From positions 2,418,001-2,482,000 of the forward strand of contig NZ_CP060402.1 of NCBI RefSeq assembly GCF_015040615.1: a stretch of DNA of 64,000 nucleotides, in the 5' to 3' direction. The notes beneath the pieces were generated by a model. That model was not told where the DNA came from, ran no database searches, and saw only the letters and a program-made list of their open reading frames with translations. The DNA comes from Microbacterium sp. YJN-G (lineage in GTDB: Bacteria > Actinomycetota > Actinomycetes > Actinomycetales > Microbacteriaceae). Shown here piece after piece: positions 29,388-40,847 of the stretch; the stretch's first letter is position 1, and every line of letters begins with the position of its first letter. A program made the position numbers and the translations under genes.

Positions 29388-30215
29388 ATGAGAGGAACGT
29401 CGCCTGTCGGACAGCCGACCCGGGGGACGACGGGGACGAACCGGCTGCGACGGAACGACCGGTGGATCGCGGCATCCGACGCCTTCCGGAAGGCCGGCGA
29501 CCCCCTGGTCGTCGACCTCGGCTATGGGGCGAGCGGGGTGACGGCGTTCGAGCTGGCGACCCGGCTGCGCCGGGTGAGGACGGATGCCGAGGTGCTCGGC
29601 CTCGAACTCGATCCGGCGCGCGTCGCCACGGCCCGCGCGCAGCTCGACGAGGTGCGCGCCGGGCAGACGTCGTTCGCCACGGAGCTGCCGGTGTCGTTCG
29701 CACGCGGCGGGTTCGAGGTTCCCGTGCCGGGCGGGCGCAGGCCCGCGGTCATCCGCGCGATGAACGTGCTGCGGCAGTACGGCGAGGACGATGTCGCGGC
29801 GGCGTGGCGGCAGGTGGCATCCCGGCTCTCCCCCGGCGGGATGCTGTTCGAGGGCACCTGCGACGAGATAGGCCGTATCGCGAGCTGGGTGGATGTGGCA
29901 TCCGACGGCATCCCGATCTCGTTCACGATCTCACTGCGTCTCGCAGGGCTCGAGCGTCCGGGCATCGTCGCCGAGCGCCTGCCCAAGGCGCTCATCCACC
30001 GCAACGTGCCCGGCGAGCGCATCCACGCGCTGCTCACCGCGCTCGACCGGGAATGGGAGCGGACCGCGCCGCTGTCGACGTTCGGCGCGGTGCAGCGCTG
30101 GCTCGCTGCGGTCGCGGCGCTGAAGGCGCAGGGCGTTCCCGTGCAGGGCTCGAAGCACCGCTGGCGTCTGGGCGAGCTCACCGTCCCCTGGGCCGCCGTC
30201 GCGCCGGCGACCTGA
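29388..30215 (+). CDS. Class I SAM-dependent methyltransferase
   Basis: A 275-residue protein with a Rossmann methyltransferase fold. Motif I is LVVDLGYGASGVTAFELA (about residues 44-61), then VLGLELDPARVATAR, and the post-motif IRAMNVLRQYGEDDV. The last 70 residues are a helical cap. I cannot identify the substrate. GACAAT stands six bases before the ATG, giving a leaderless start divergent from gpmA. Confidence 0.82.
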   Translation: MRGTSPVGQPTRGTTGTNRLRRNDRWIAASDAFRKAGDPLVVDLGYGASGVTAFELATRLRRVRTDAEVLGLELDPARVATARAQLDEVRAGQTSFATELPVSFARGGFEVPVPGGRRPAVIRAMNVLRQYGEDDVAAAWRQVASRLSPGGMLFEGTCDEIGRIASWVDVASDGIPISFTISLRLAGLERPGIVAERLPKALIHRNVPGERIHALLTALDREWERTAPLSTFGAVQRWLAAVAALKAQGVPVQGSKHRWRLGELTVPWAAVAPAT

Positions 30216-30226
30216 TCAGCCCCGCG

Positions 30227-30289
30227 CGTCTATATGTCACCAAGTGCCGAAATCCGGTGCGAATTACGGTACTTCGTGACAAATAGACG
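30227..30289. terminator. Long AT-rich inverted repeat between convergent genes
   Basis: Two 23-base arms (30227-30249 and 30267-30289) pair at 20 positions around a 17-base loop. The left arm begins CGTCTATATGTCAC and the right ends GTGACAAATAGACG. It is clearly AT-richer than its surroundings and is followed by the ygfZ stop. It probably serves as a bidirectional terminator; its origin may be a mobile palindrome. Confidence 0.7.
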
Positions 30290-30294
30290 GAAGG

Positions 30295-31389
30295 TCAGTG
30301 GGCGTTGCGGGGGTCGTCGCCGAGCGGGCGGCGGGACAGGCGCGTCAGACGGGGCACGTCGGCGGTGGCGCCGGCGTCGGCGGGGACGATGACCTGCTGG
30401 GTCGCGGCGATGTCGACACCCTCCGAGCGGACGATGAGCTCTCCGACCGGCGCGCGGCGTGAGAGCACCGCCAGGGCGATCGGCCCGTCCTCGTGATGGA
30501 TGGCGGCGGAGGTGATGTGGCCGACCTCGGCGTCACCGGCGAACACCGCATCACCCGGCGCCGGCAGCACGACGTCGCTGCCGTCGAGCAGCAGGGCGGC
30601 GAGGCGACGCGGCGGATGCCCGAGGTTGTGCACCTTCGCGACGGTCTCCTGCCCGCGGTAGCAGCCCTTGCTCAGGTGCACCGCGCTGCGGATCCAATCC
30701 GCCTCGTGCGGGATCGTGCGCTCGTCGACCTCGTGCGACCAGCGCGGACGCCAGGCGGCGATGCGCAGCGCCTCGGCGGCGAGCGCACCGGCGAACGGCT
30801 CGGTCAGCGACGCCGGATCCTCGACGACGGCGACGCTCCAGGCGTAGTCCGCACCGGGATGCGCGTCGACCGCCGCGTACTGGTGGCCTCCCGGCTGCAC
30901 CTCGCGCCACGGGTCGCGCCAGATCAGCGGCACGCCGTTCGGAGCCGATGCGGCGACACGGGCCTCGGCGTCTCCCCCGGCGAAGAATCCGGCGAGCACG
31001 GCATCGGCGCGCACGGTCACCGTGACACGCGAGCGGAACACCATCCGCTGCAGCCAGGTGGCGAGCTTCTCGGCATCCGCGTCGTCGGCGATCAGCCAGA
31101 CCGACGCGCCGTCCTCGAAGACGGCGGCGGCGTGCTCGACGCGGCCCTGCGGGTCGAGAACGAGCAGCTCGGTGCTGTCGCCCGGAGCCAATCGCGCGAC
31201 GGACTGCGAGGTGATCGAGTCGAGCCAGCTCAGCCGGTCCTCTCCCGCGACCTCGATGAGCGTGCGGTCACCGAGCGGCACGATCGCCTGTCCTGAGGCG
31301 AGCAGGCGCTGCTCGATCATCGGGTTGCCGAAGTGGCTGATGACGTCGCCGTCGCGCACGGCGCCGGGGACGGATTCGAAGACTGTCAT
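30295..31389 (-). CDS. ygfZ: YgfZ/GcvT folate-binding protein
   Basis: A 364-residue homolog of YgfZ (IBA57), a folate-binding protein related to the glycine-cleavage T-protein that helps iron-sulfur cluster enzymes. The family signature KGCYRGQETVAK is at about residues 241-252. The GcvT-like N-terminal region has LIEVAGEDRLSWLDSITSQS. It lies in a minus-strand group with the nitrobindin-like gene, 47 bp apart, which would fit a metal or heme-related operon. Confidence 0.93.
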   Translation of the reverse strand: MTVFESVPGAVRDGDVISHFGNPMIEQRLLASGQAIVPLGDRTLIEVAGEDRLSWLDSITSQSVARLAPGDSTELLVLDPQGRVEHAAAVFEDGASVWLIADDADAEKLATWLQRMVFRSRVTVTVRADAVLAGFFAGGDAEARVAASAPNGVPLIWRDPWREVQPGGHQYAAVDAHPGADYAWSVAVVEDPASLTEPFAGALAAEALRIAAWRPRWSHEVDERTIPHEADWIRSAVHLSKGCYRGQETVAKVHNLGHPPRRLAALLLDGSDVVLPAPGDAVFAGDAEVGHITSAAIHHEDGPIALAVLSRRAPVGELIVRSEGVDIAATQQVIVPADAGATADVPRLTRLSRRPLGDDPRNAH

Positions 31390-31436
31390 CTCAGACCTCT
31401 GCCATTCTCAAGACCGGACTCGGACCCTGGGCCGGG

Positions 31437-32039
31437 TCAGACCCTCGCCAGGCGTGCCGACGCGTGCGACTTCAGCGGCTCGCCGAATGCGGTGATGTCC
31501 CACGCCCACAGCAGGTGGCCGTCGACGAGACCGTACATGCGGGTCGCGGCCGTGTACGGCTTGGAGCCGGCGGGGCGGATGACGGCATCCGTCGCGATGT
31601 CGATGCGCGGGCCGGCGATGCGACCCAGGTACAGCTCGAGCGTGCCGTCGGAGTGCGCCACCGACGCCTCGATCGGGAAGCCGTCGCCGGTGCGCAGCCG
31701 CTCCACGTCGTCGACGGTGCGCTCGGCGCCCTGCGCCGCCGGCGGCAGCAGGGCGGGGCCGGGATCGGCATCCGTGCGCGGGCGTGCAAGGCGCCAGAAG
31801 CCGGTCTCGGCGAGCAGCGGGACGGGCTGGTCGCCGCCGTCGGCGCCGAGGAAGGATGCCGTGGCCGCGTAGTTCAGGAACGGACCGCCGTCGTGGCTGA
31901 AGCTCACGCGGTGCGTGAACTCGCCCTCATGGCGCCGCTCACCGGCGGTGTACTCGATGACACCGGTTCCCTCCCAGACTCCCAGCAGCCACGACAGCGG
32001 CGCGAGGTCGACCGGAAGGTCGACGGGCAGCTCGATCAC
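31437..32039 (-). CDS. Nitrobindin-like heme-binding beta-barrel (DUF1794)
   Basis: A 200-residue protein of the FABP/THAP4-like nitrobindin family. The signature GxWxGxG is present as LLGVWEGTGVIEY (about 17-29), with the strand FTHRVSFSHDGGPFLNY following. The C-terminal segment (HLLWAWDITAFG) should carry a family residue near the heme. Nitrobindins bind ferric heme and handle nitric oxide or peroxynitrite. The GTG start lies six bases after the stop of a 37-residue membrane protein. Confidence 0.88.
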   Translation of the reverse strand: MIELPVDLPVDLAPLSWLLGVWEGTGVIEYTAGERRHEGEFTHRVSFSHDGGPFLNYAATASFLGADGGDQPVPLLAETGFWRLARPRTDADPGPALLPPAAQGAERTVDDVERLRTGDGFPIEASVAHSDGTLELYLGRIAGPRIDIATDAVIRPAGSKPYTAATRMYGLVDGHLLWAWDITAFGEPLKSHASARLARV

Positions 32040-32045
32040 GTCGGA

Positions 32046-32159
32046 TCAGCGCTGCCCGCGGAAGAGGTTGACCAGCACGACGCCCGACACGAAGGCGATC
32101 GCAAGGCTCGCCAGTCCCAGCAGGCCGAGGAAGAAGATCTCAAGTGCGACGACGTCCAT
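32046..32159 (-). CDS. 37-residue membrane protein
   Basis: A short frame with a clear TM helix (residues about 8-31, IFFLGLLGLASLAIAFVSGV) and a basic end NLFRGQR. TAGAGT stands exactly six bases before the ATG, the leaderless arrangement used by neighbouring genes, which supports it being real. It runs six bases into the nitrobindin-like gene and is probably co-transcribed with it. Function unknown. Confidence 0.7.
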   Translation of the reverse strand: MDVVALEIFFLGLLGLASLAIAFVSGVVLVNLFRGQR

Positions 32160-32249
32160 GACACCACTCTACTGTCTCGGCGGGCGCAGGCGGGCTCGGC
32201 GGGCACAGGCGGGCGTCGTGCGGGTCTCGAGACGGTCTCGGAACCGGCG

Positions 32250-32543
32250 TCAGACGGCGGTCACCAGCGCGGCGAGTCCGAATACGGCCGAGACGACCCC
32301 CATCACCACGAGTGAGCCGACGACACTGCTCGCCACGCGCACCGTGAAGCCTTGTGCGCGGCCGTATGCGAGCTGCACGGCGAACGACAACAGCACGATG
32401 GCGCCGAAGGCGATCAGCAGCCAGATGACCCTGTCGGCCTCGGGAAGCAGGATGCCCAGGGTGATCGCGACGACCACGGATGCCACCCACACGGCGATGA
32501 CCCCGTGGAAGGCGTTGCGCGGCGCGAGGGCGGGTTCCGACAT
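32250..32543 (-). CDS. Small three-TM membrane protein
   Basis: A 97-residue hydrophobic protein with three predicted TM segments (about 14-35, 39-60 and 72-95). Motifs are not recognised. TACGAT six bases before the ATG gives a leaderless start. It is divergent from glnR, with 54 bp between the starts, so the two share a small promoter region. Confidence 0.72.
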   Translation of the reverse strand: MSEPALAPRNAFHGVIAVWVASVVVAITLGILLPEADRVIWLLIAFGAIVLLSFAVQLAYGRAQGFTVRVASSVVGSLVVMGVVSAVFGLAALVTAV

Positions 32544-32597
32544 GGGGCCATCGTACTTGTCGACAACGGAGGTTTCGCTGGCAACTAGCATTGTCGC

Positions 32598-33275
32598 GTG
32601 GCCCAGCTGATCGAACTCAGCCCCGCTCCCGGCACGGAGCCGGTTCTCGGCGCGCTCGAGCTGCTGCCCCACGCGGTGCGACGGCATCCCATCGATCCCG
32701 GTCATCTGCTGTCTCTGCCCGAGGCCGACGCCATCCTCGTCGACGCGCGGAACGACCTCGTCGCCGCCCGGGCCGCCTGCCGGCTGATGCGCACGGCCGG
32801 AGTCGAGGCGCCCGTGCTGCTCGTGGTCACCGAGGGCGGGCTCAGCGCCGTCTCGGCCGACTGGGGCTTCGCCGACGTGCTGCTCTCGAGCGCCGGTCCC
32901 GCCGAGATCGACGCCCGCATCCGCCTGGCGCTCGCCCGCGCGCAGAGCGACGAGCCGGCGCACGTGCAGGCCTCGGGCATCACGATCGACGAGCAGTCGT
33001 ACTCGGCGAAACTGCACGGCCGGCCGCTGGATCTCACCTACAAGGAGTTCCAGCTGCTGCACTTCCTCGCCACGCACCCCTCCCGCGTCTTCACCCGCGA
33101 GCAGCTGCTCAGCGACGTCTGGGGGTACGACTACTTCGGTGGCACCCGCACGGTCGACGTGCATGTGCGGCGGCTGCGCGCGAAGCTCGGTGAGTCGGAG
33201 CAGATCATCGGCACGGTGCGCAACGTCGGCTACCGCTTCAACCTTCATGACGAACATCAGCAGGACGACGACTGA
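32598..33275 (+). CDS. glnR: GlnR-type nitrogen regulator
   Basis: A 225-residue atypical OmpR-family regulator. The receiver-like domain (about 1-115) has [18 protein letters not shown] and [20 protein letters not shown], the signature of actinobacterial GlnR, which works without phosphorylation. The winged-helix domain (about 125-220) has [19 protein letters not shown] and [17 protein letters not shown]. It should control glutamine synthetase and ammonium genes elsewhere. TAGCAT lies six bases before the GTG start. It lies upstream of ppk1, mutT1 and pst, a linkage between nitrogen and phosphate control. Confidence 0.92.
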   Translation: MAQLIELSPAPGTEPVLGALELLPHAVRRHPIDPGHLLSLPEADAILVDARNDLVAARAACRLMRTAGVEAPVLLVVTEGGLSAVSADWGFADVLLSSAGPAEIDARIRLALARAQSDEPAHVQASGITIDEQSYSAKLHGRPLDLTYKEFQLLHFLATHPSRVFTREQLLSDVWGYDYFGGTRTVDVHVRRLRAKLGESEQIIGTVRNVGYRFNLHDEHQQDDD

Positions 33276-33315
33276 CTTCACACATCGGTCACCGCCGGGT
33301 GCAAGGATGTACCCC

Positions 33316-35474
<2,159 letters not shown>

Positions 35475-35478
<4 letters not shown>

Positions 35479-36413
35479 CCGACACCGCGGTCTTCGCTGC
35501 GGGTGCGGTGGTGTGGCGCCTGGTCGAGGACAAGCTTCGCGTGCTGCTGATCCATCGCACGAAGTACCGCGATGTGACCCTGCCCAAGGGCAAGGTCGAT
35601 CCCGGTGAGATGCTGGCGCAGACCGCCGTGCGCGAGGTGCACGAGGAGACCGGCATCCGGGTGTCACTCGGCGTTCCGGTCGGCGTCAGCAGGTACTGGA
35701 TGCGGCCCAAGCGGCAGAAGGTCGTGCATTACTGGGCGGCAGAGGCGACGGATGACGCCATCCGGGCGTCCACGTTCGTGCCCAACGGTGAGATCGCCGC
35801 CATCGAGTGGGTGAGCCTGAAGAAGGCGCGCGCGCGGCTGAGCTACCCGGTCGACGTGGAGATCCTGGAGAACTTCGCACGGCTCGTCGACGACGGGGTG
35901 CTGCACACCTTCCCGATCATCGCTCTACGACACGCGAAGGCCCTGTCACGGGCCGACTGGGACGGTGAGGATGCGGCCCGGCCGCTCACCGAGCGCGGGA
36001 TGCGGCAGGCGAAGGCGATCGTCGGCCCGCTGCGGGCCTTCGGCGTTCGACGGATCGCCACCAGTGATGCGGCGCGCTGCCGGGAGACGGTCGCGCCCCT
36101 TGAGCGCCGGCTCGGCCGGGTGGCGAAGGTCACCCGCAGGATCAGCCAGGATGCCTGGGAGGCGGGCGAGGCCGACGTGCGCGCGGTGGTCGGGCACCGG
36201 GTGCGCTCCCGCAAGCCGGCGGTGCTGTGCAGTCACCGTCCCGTGCTGCCGACGATCCTCGCCGAGCTGGCCCTGGCCACCGGCACCGTCCGCGGATCGT
36301 ACGTCGACAGCGCGAGCGCGCTCGACGTCGCCGGGTTCTCGGTCGTGCACCTGTCCGCCACCAATCCCGGCTCCGGGATCATCTCGATCGAGACGCACAC
36401 GCCGAAGGTGTAG
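35475..36413 (+). CDS. mutT1: MutT1-like NUDIX hydrolase with histidine phosphatase domain
   Basis: A 312-residue two-domain protein. The Nudix box is in [20 protein letters not shown] (about residues 37-56) plus TGI. From about 150 a histidine-phosphatase-like domain starts with [12 protein letters not shown] and has the later His in [11 protein letters not shown]. Mycobacterial MutT1 has the same layout and cleans up 8-oxo-dGTP and diadenosine polyphosphates. Coupled to ppk1, which may link nucleotide and polyphosphate metabolism. Confidence 0.92.
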
Positions 36414-36462
36414 CGCGATCGGAGAGGCCGGCCGACGGCATCCGGGACTCTGGCCAGGATCT

Positions 36463-36503
36463 GTTCACCTTCCGTTCACCCGCGCGGGAGAGTCTCGTTA
36501 ACC
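36463..36503 (+). promoter_or_regulatory. PHO box upstream of pstS
   Basis: Two head-to-tail 11-bp units, GTTCACCTTCC and GTTCACCCGCG (36463-36484), match the actinobacterial PHO box of repeated GTTCACC. A third weaker GTTAACC follows at 36497. They stand about 70-110 bases before pstS and should bind RegX3/PhoP-type regulators. Confidence 0.88.
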
Positions 36504-36571
36504 GGCGCTCCTAACGTCACTGTGTGCCCTGCACCGGGCCTCACACATTCCCCCGATCGAACGGATCCACA

Positions 36572-37672
36572 GTGAAGATCTCCCGCATCGCTCGTATCAG
36601 CGCCGTCGGCGCTGTCGCCGCACTCGCACTCGCCGGCTGCGCCGCGAACGAGCCGGCCGCCCCCGCGTCGTCCGAGGAGCCGTCCGCCTCGACCCTCGAG
36701 GGCACGCTGACCGCTTCCGGCGCGTCGTCGCAGGGTGCTGCGCAGCAGGCCTGGGTCGCCGAGTTCCAGAAGGCGAACCCGGGTGTGACCATCAACTACG
36801 AGCCCACCGGCTCGGGCACCGGCCGCGAGCGTTTCGCCGCGGGCGCCAGCGACTTCATCGGCTCGGACCGCGCGTACAAGCTCGACGAGTTCGCCGCCGG
36901 CTTCAAGACCTGCTCCTCGGACGCCATCGTCGAGGTCCCGCTGTACATCTCGCCGGTCGCCGTCGCGTTCAACCTCGAGGGCATCGACGCGCTCAACCTC
37001 GACGCGAAGACCATCGCGGGCATCTTCGCCGGCACCATCACCAACTGGAACGACCCGGCCATCGCCGAGCAGAACGCCGACGCCGAGCTTCCCGACCTGG
37101 CCATCTCGCCGGTGCACCGCTCCGACGACTCGGGCACCACCGACACCTTCACCTCGTACCTCAGCACGACCGCCGGCGACGTGTGGACCCACGAGCCCGA
37201 CGGCGAGTGGCCGATCCAGGGCGGCGAGGCCGCACAGGGCACCTCGGGTGTCGTCCAGGCGATCAAGGCCGGCAACGGTGCGATCGGCTACGCCGACGCC
37301 TCGCAGACCGACGGTCTCGGCCAGGTGCACGTCGGCGTGGGCGGCGAGTACGTTGCGTACTCCGCCGAGGCCGCAGCCGCGCTCGTCGAGGCATCGCCGC
37401 TGGAGGAGGGTCGCGGCGCCGCCGACCTGGTCTTCGCCGTCGACGCCGCCGCCGCTCCGGCCGGCTCGTACCCGATCGCCCTGGTCAGCTACCTGATCGC
37501 CTGCGAGCAGTACGAGGACGAGAACACCGCCAAGCTCGTGAAGTCGTACTTCGAGTTCATCGCCAGCGAAGAGGGCCAGAAGGTCGCCGCCGACAACGCC
37601 GGCAGCGCCCCCATCTCGGAGGGCCTGCGTGAGAAGGTCCTCGCCGCCATCGACACGATCAAGGTCGGCTGA
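36572..37672 (+). CDS. pstS: Phosphate-binding lipoprotein PstS
   Basis: A 366-residue periplasmic-type phosphate receptor. The signal peptide ends with the lipobox LAGC (Cys at about residue 23), so it is a lipoprotein. Phosphate-contact segments are TASGASSQGAAQQAW, FIGSDRAYK and HRSDDSGTTDTF, where Ser, Asp and Arg hold the anion. GTG start. It delivers phosphate to PstC/PstA. A strong hairpin behind it and before pstC probably lowers downstream expression so that PstS is made in excess. Confidence 0.96.
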   Translation: MKISRIARISAVGAVAALALAGCAANEPAAPASSEEPSASTLEGTLTASGASSQGAAQQAWVAEFQKANPGVTINYEPTGSGTGRERFAAGASDFIGSDRAYKLDEFAAGFKTCSSDAIVEVPLYISPVAVAFNLEGIDALNLDAKTIAGIFAGTITNWNDPAIAEQNADAELPDLAISPVHRSDDSGTTDTFTSYLSTTAGDVWTHEPDGEWPIQGGEAAQGTSGVVQAIKAGNGAIGYADASQTDGLGQVHVGVGGEYVAYSAEAAAALVEASPLEEGRGAADLVFAVDAAAAPAGSYPIALVSYLIACEQYEDENTAKLVKSYFEFIASEEGQKVAADNAGSAPISEGLREKVLAAIDTIKVG

Positions 37673-37690
37673 GATCACACCATCCTGAAA

Positions 37691-37730
37691 CCCGATGCCC
37701 CCGCGCCCGATCCGGCGCGGGGGCATCGGG
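37691..37730 (+). terminator. Hairpin between pstS and pstC (attenuator)
   Basis: A perfect 17-bp stem (CCCGATGCCCCCGCGCC and its complement) with a six-base loop, 18 bases after the pstS stop. Lying inside the operon, it is probably a partial terminator or mRNA stabiliser. Confidence 0.85.
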
Positions 37731-37772
37731 GGGTCAACCCCACTCATCCGAAAACACCCGAAAACGGAGAAC

Positions 37773-38756
37773 ATGAGCACGACGACCACCCAGGCGCCGC
37801 CGGCAGCTCCGGCCCCGCCCGCGCCCCCGGCACCCATCAAGGCCAAGCAGCGGCTCGGCGACCGCGTCTTCTCGGGCACCGCGCTGGCGGCCGGGATCAT
37901 CATCCTGGTCGTGCTCGCGGCCGTGGCCGCGTTCCTCATCGTGCAGAGCATCCCGGCGTTCGCGCCGGACACGAGTGACAACCACATCCTCGCCGGTGAG
38001 TCGTTCTGGGAGTACGTCGGCCCGCTCGCGTTCGGAACCGTCTGGGCGTCGCTCATCGCCCTGCTCATCGCGACCCCGATCTCCATCGGCATCGCCCTGT
38101 TCATCTCGCACTACGCGCCGCGCCGCCTGGCCGGCGTGCTGGGCTACATCATCGACCTGCTCGCCGCCGTGCCCTCGGTCGTCTTCGGCCTGTGGGGCGG
38201 CCTGGTGCTCGCACCCATGCTGCAGCCGATCTACGCCTGGCTGAACGCCAACGCGAACTGGATCCCCATCTTCGGCGGTCAGGTCTCGTCCACGGGCAAG
38301 ACGATCATGACCGCCTCGCTCGTGCTCGCCGTCATGGTGATCCCGATCATGACCGCCATCTGCCGTGAGGTGTTCCTGCAGACCCCGAAGCTGCACGAAG
38401 AGGCCGCCCTCGCACTCGGTGCGACCCGCTGGGAGATGGTGCGCATGGCCGTGCTGCCCTTCGCGCGCGGCGGCATGGTCTCGGCCGTGATGCTCGCCCT
38501 GGGCCGCGCGCTCGGCGAGACCATGGCGGTCACCATGGTGCTCTCCCCCGCCGCGGTCTACAGCTTCCTGGTGCTCACCGCCACCAACCCGACGCCCATC
38601 CCGGCGAACATCGCCCTCGCATTCCCCGAGGCGCATGACACCGGTGTGAACACGCTCATCGCGACCGGTCTGATCCTGTTCATCGTGACCTTCGCGGTCA
38701 ACGCGGTGGCGCGCTGGATCGTCTCGCGCCGCGCCGAGTTCTCTGGAGCGAACTGA
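37773..38756 (+). CDS. pstC: Phosphate ABC transporter permease PstC
   Basis: A 327-residue permease. A Pro/Ala-rich cytoplasmic N-terminus (about 1-30) is followed by six TM segments. The ABC-permease EAA loop is LHEEAALALGATRWEMVRMAVLP (cited positions about 209-231), and ALGRALGETMAVTMVL follows. It pairs with PstA to form the membrane channel for phosphate. Its stop lies one base before the pstA ATG. Confidence 0.96.
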   Translation: MSTTTTQAPPAAPAPPAPPAPIKAKQRLGDRVFSGTALAAGIIILVVLAAVAAFLIVQSIPAFAPDTSDNHILAGESFWEYVGPLAFGTVWASLIALLIATPISIGIALFISHYAPRRLAGVLGYIIDLLAAVPSVVFGLWGGLVLAPMLQPIYAWLNANANWIPIFGGQVSSTGKTIMTASLVLAVMVIPIMTAICREVFLQTPKLHEEAALALGATRWEMVRMAVLPFARGGMVSAVMLALGRALGETMAVTMVLSPAAVYSFLVLTATNPTPIPANIALAFPEAHDTGVNTLIATGLILFIVTFAVNAVARWIVSRRAEFSGAN

Positions 38757-38757
38757 C

Positions 38758-39840
38758 ATGACCACGATCACCGCTTCGCCCGCCTCGGCATCCCTCACCT
38801 CCGGCCGGCTCGCACGCTGGGCGCCCTGGGCGCTGCTCGGCGGCAGCCTGCTCGTCTCCTTCGTCGTGTTCGGTGTCGCCTCGATCGGCGGCGACCTCGC
38901 CGACTTCAACATCGCGGGCGCCGTCATCGTCGGCGTGCTGCTCTACATGGTGCTGATCACCGTCGTCTCGGCCATCGCCGAGAACCGCCGCAACGCCATC
39001 GACCGGCTCATGACGGCGCTCGTCGCCACGGCCTTCACGATCGCGCTGCTGCCGCTGATCTCGCTGCTGTGGACCGTGGTCGCCAACGGCATCCAGCGCT
39101 TCGACGCGGAGTTCTTCAGCTTCTCGATGCGCAACATCGTCGGCGAGGGCGGCGGCATCGTGCACGCCATCTGGGGCACCGTGCTGATCACCCTGATGGC
39201 CACCGTGATCGCCGTGCCGGTGGGCCTGATGACCTCGATCTACCTCGTCGAGTACGGCCGCGGACGCATCGCGAAGGGCATCACGTTCTTCGTGGACGTC
39301 ATGACCGGCATCCCCTCGATCGTCGCCGGTCTGTTCATCTACTCGGTGTTCGCGCTGCTCGTGCGCCCCGGCATCTCGATGGGCTTCATGGGTGCCCTGT
39401 CGCTGGCGGTGCTCATGGTGCCCGTGGTCGTGCGAGGCAGCGAGGAGCTGCTGCGCATCGTGCCGAACGAGCTGCGCGAGGCCGCCTACGCGCTCGGCGT
39501 GCCGAAGTGGCTCACGATCCTCAAGGTCGTGCTGCCCACCTCGATCGCCGGCATCACCACCTCGGTCATGCTCGCCATCGCCCGCGTGATCGGTGAGACG
39601 GCGCCGCTGCTGCTGACCGCCGGCTTCACCGCGAGCCTGAACACCAACCTGTTCAGCGGGCAGATGATGACCCTGCCCGTGTTCGCCTACAACTCGTACA
39701 TGAACCAGGGCATGGCCGCCGACGCCTCGGTGGCCCGTGCGTGGGCCTCGGCGCTCACCCTGATCCTGATCGTCATGCTGCTGAACCTCGTCGCGCGTCT
39801 GGTCGCGAAGTGGTTCGCCCCGAAGACCGCCGGCCGCTGA
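38758..39840 (+). CDS. pstA: Phosphate ABC transporter permease PstA
   Basis: A 360-residue permease with about eight hydrophobic segments, slightly more than the usual six because of an N-terminal pair. The EAA loop is [20 protein letters not shown], followed by [16 protein letters not shown], which matches PstA. It forms a heterodimer with PstC. It lies one base after the pstC stop and 26 bp before pstB. Confidence 0.96.
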   Translation: MTTITASPASASLTSGRLARWAPWALLGGSLLVSFVVFGVASIGGDLADFNIAGAVIVGVLLYMVLITVVSAIAENRRNAIDRLMTALVATAFTIALLPLISLLWTVVANGIQRFDAEFFSFSMRNIVGEGGGIVHAIWGTVLITLMATVIAVPVGLMTSIYLVEYGRGRIAKGITFFVDVMTGIPSIVAGLFIYSVFALLVRPGISMGFMGALSLAVLMVPVVVRGSEELLRIVPNELREAAYALGVPKWLTILKVVLPTSIAGITTSVMLAIARVIGETAPLLLTAGFTASLNTNLFSGQMMTLPVFAYNSYMNQGMAADASVARAWASALTLILIVMLLNLVARLVAKWFAPKTAGR

Positions 39841-39866
39841 GCCGCATCCGACCCGAAGGAACCCGA

Positions 39867-40646
39867 ATGTCCAAGAGCATCGAAGTCAACGACCTCAACG
39901 TCTACTACAGCGATTTCCTCGCCGTCGAAGGCGTCTCCCTCGAGATCCAGCCGCGCAGCGTGACCGCGTTCATCGGCCCGTCGGGCTGCGGCAAGTCCAC
40001 GTTCCTGCGCACGCTGAACCGCATGCACGAGGTCATCCCCGGCGCCCGCGTCGAGGGTGAGGTGCTGCTCGACGGCAAGGACCTGTACGGTCCGGGCGTC
40101 GACCCCGTGCTCGTGCGCCGTCAGGTGGGGATGGTCTTCCAGCGGCCGAACCCGTTCCCCACGATGTCGATCAAGGAGAACGTGCTCGCGGGCGTGAAGC
40201 TCAACAACGCGAAGATGTCCAAGAGCGACCAGGACGCCCTCGTCGAGAAGTCGCTGATGGGCGCGAACCTGTGGAACGAGGTCAAGGACCGTCTCGACAA
40301 GCCCGGGTCCGGCCTGTCGGGCGGCCAGCAGCAGCGTCTGTGCATCGCCCGCGCGATCGCCGTCTCGCCCGAGGTGCTGCTGATGGACGAGCCGTGCTCG
40401 GCTCTCGACCCGATCTCGACCTACGCGATCGAGGAGCTGATCGGCGAGCTGAAGAACGAGTACACGATCGTCATCGTCACGCACAACATGCAGCAGGCGA
40501 GCCGCGTCTCCGACAAGACCGCCTTCTTCAACATCTCCGGCACCGGCAAGCCCGGCAACCTGATCGAGTTCGACGACACCAGGACGATCTTCACCACCCC
40601 GTCCGTGCAGGCCACCGAGGACTACGTCTCCGGCCGCTTCGGGTGA
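39867..40646 (+). CDS. pstB: Phosphate ABC transporter ATPase PstB
   Basis: A 259-residue ATPase of normal length. Walker A is [19 protein letters not shown], the PstB-specific Q-loop [13 protein letters not shown], signature [14 protein letters not shown], Walker [15 protein letters not shown]-loop VTHNMQQA. It drives phosphate import and takes part in PhoU/SenX3 signalling. A ribosome site GAAGGA precedes the ATG. A strong hairpin ends the operon. Confidence 0.97.
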   Translation: MSKSIEVNDLNVYYSDFLAVEGVSLEIQPRSVTAFIGPSGCGKSTFLRTLNRMHEVIPGARVEGEVLLDGKDLYGPGVDPVLVRRQVGMVFQRPNPFPTMSIKENVLAGVKLNNAKMSKSDQDALVEKSLMGANLWNEVKDRLDKPGSGLSGGQQQRLCIARAIAVSPEVLLMDEPCSALDPISTYAIEELIGELKNEYTIVIVTHNMQQASRVSDKTAFFNISGTGKPGNLIEFDDTRTIFTTPSVQATEDYVSGRFG

Positions 40647-40660
40647 TCTCGGCCGGCCCT

Positions 40661-40750
40661 CGTGCCGGCTCACTGATGCCCAATGCCCTGCACGGCGTGT
40701 CGCCCCGTCGACACGCCGTGCAGGGCATTCATCGTCCGTGATCCGGCACC
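40661..40750. repeat. Palindromic element A, with pst terminator at its core
   Basis: The outer ends are imperfect inverted repeats, CGTGCCGGCTCACTGATG and the complement of CATCGTCCGTGATCCGGCACC. The core is a perfect 21-bp stem (40682-40702 and 40709-40729, loop of six) starting AATGCCCTGCACGG. A related element lies at 41732, on the other side of the AbiEi/DUF559-like gene. The core can terminate pst transcription. Confidence 0.75.
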
Positions 40751-40847
40751 CCGACTTCTCCTGCACAGCCCGCGATCCCCGGCGAGTTATCCCCCATTGC
40801 CGGTTCTGCGCATCCGGGTGGGGTGCGTGCTGCCCGATGCTCGGACG

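Noticed and set aside
32598..33275. Calling the regulator MtrA or PhoP
   Set aside because: The receiver lacks the usual phospho-acceptor context and carries the [11 protein letters not shown] signature of GlnR.
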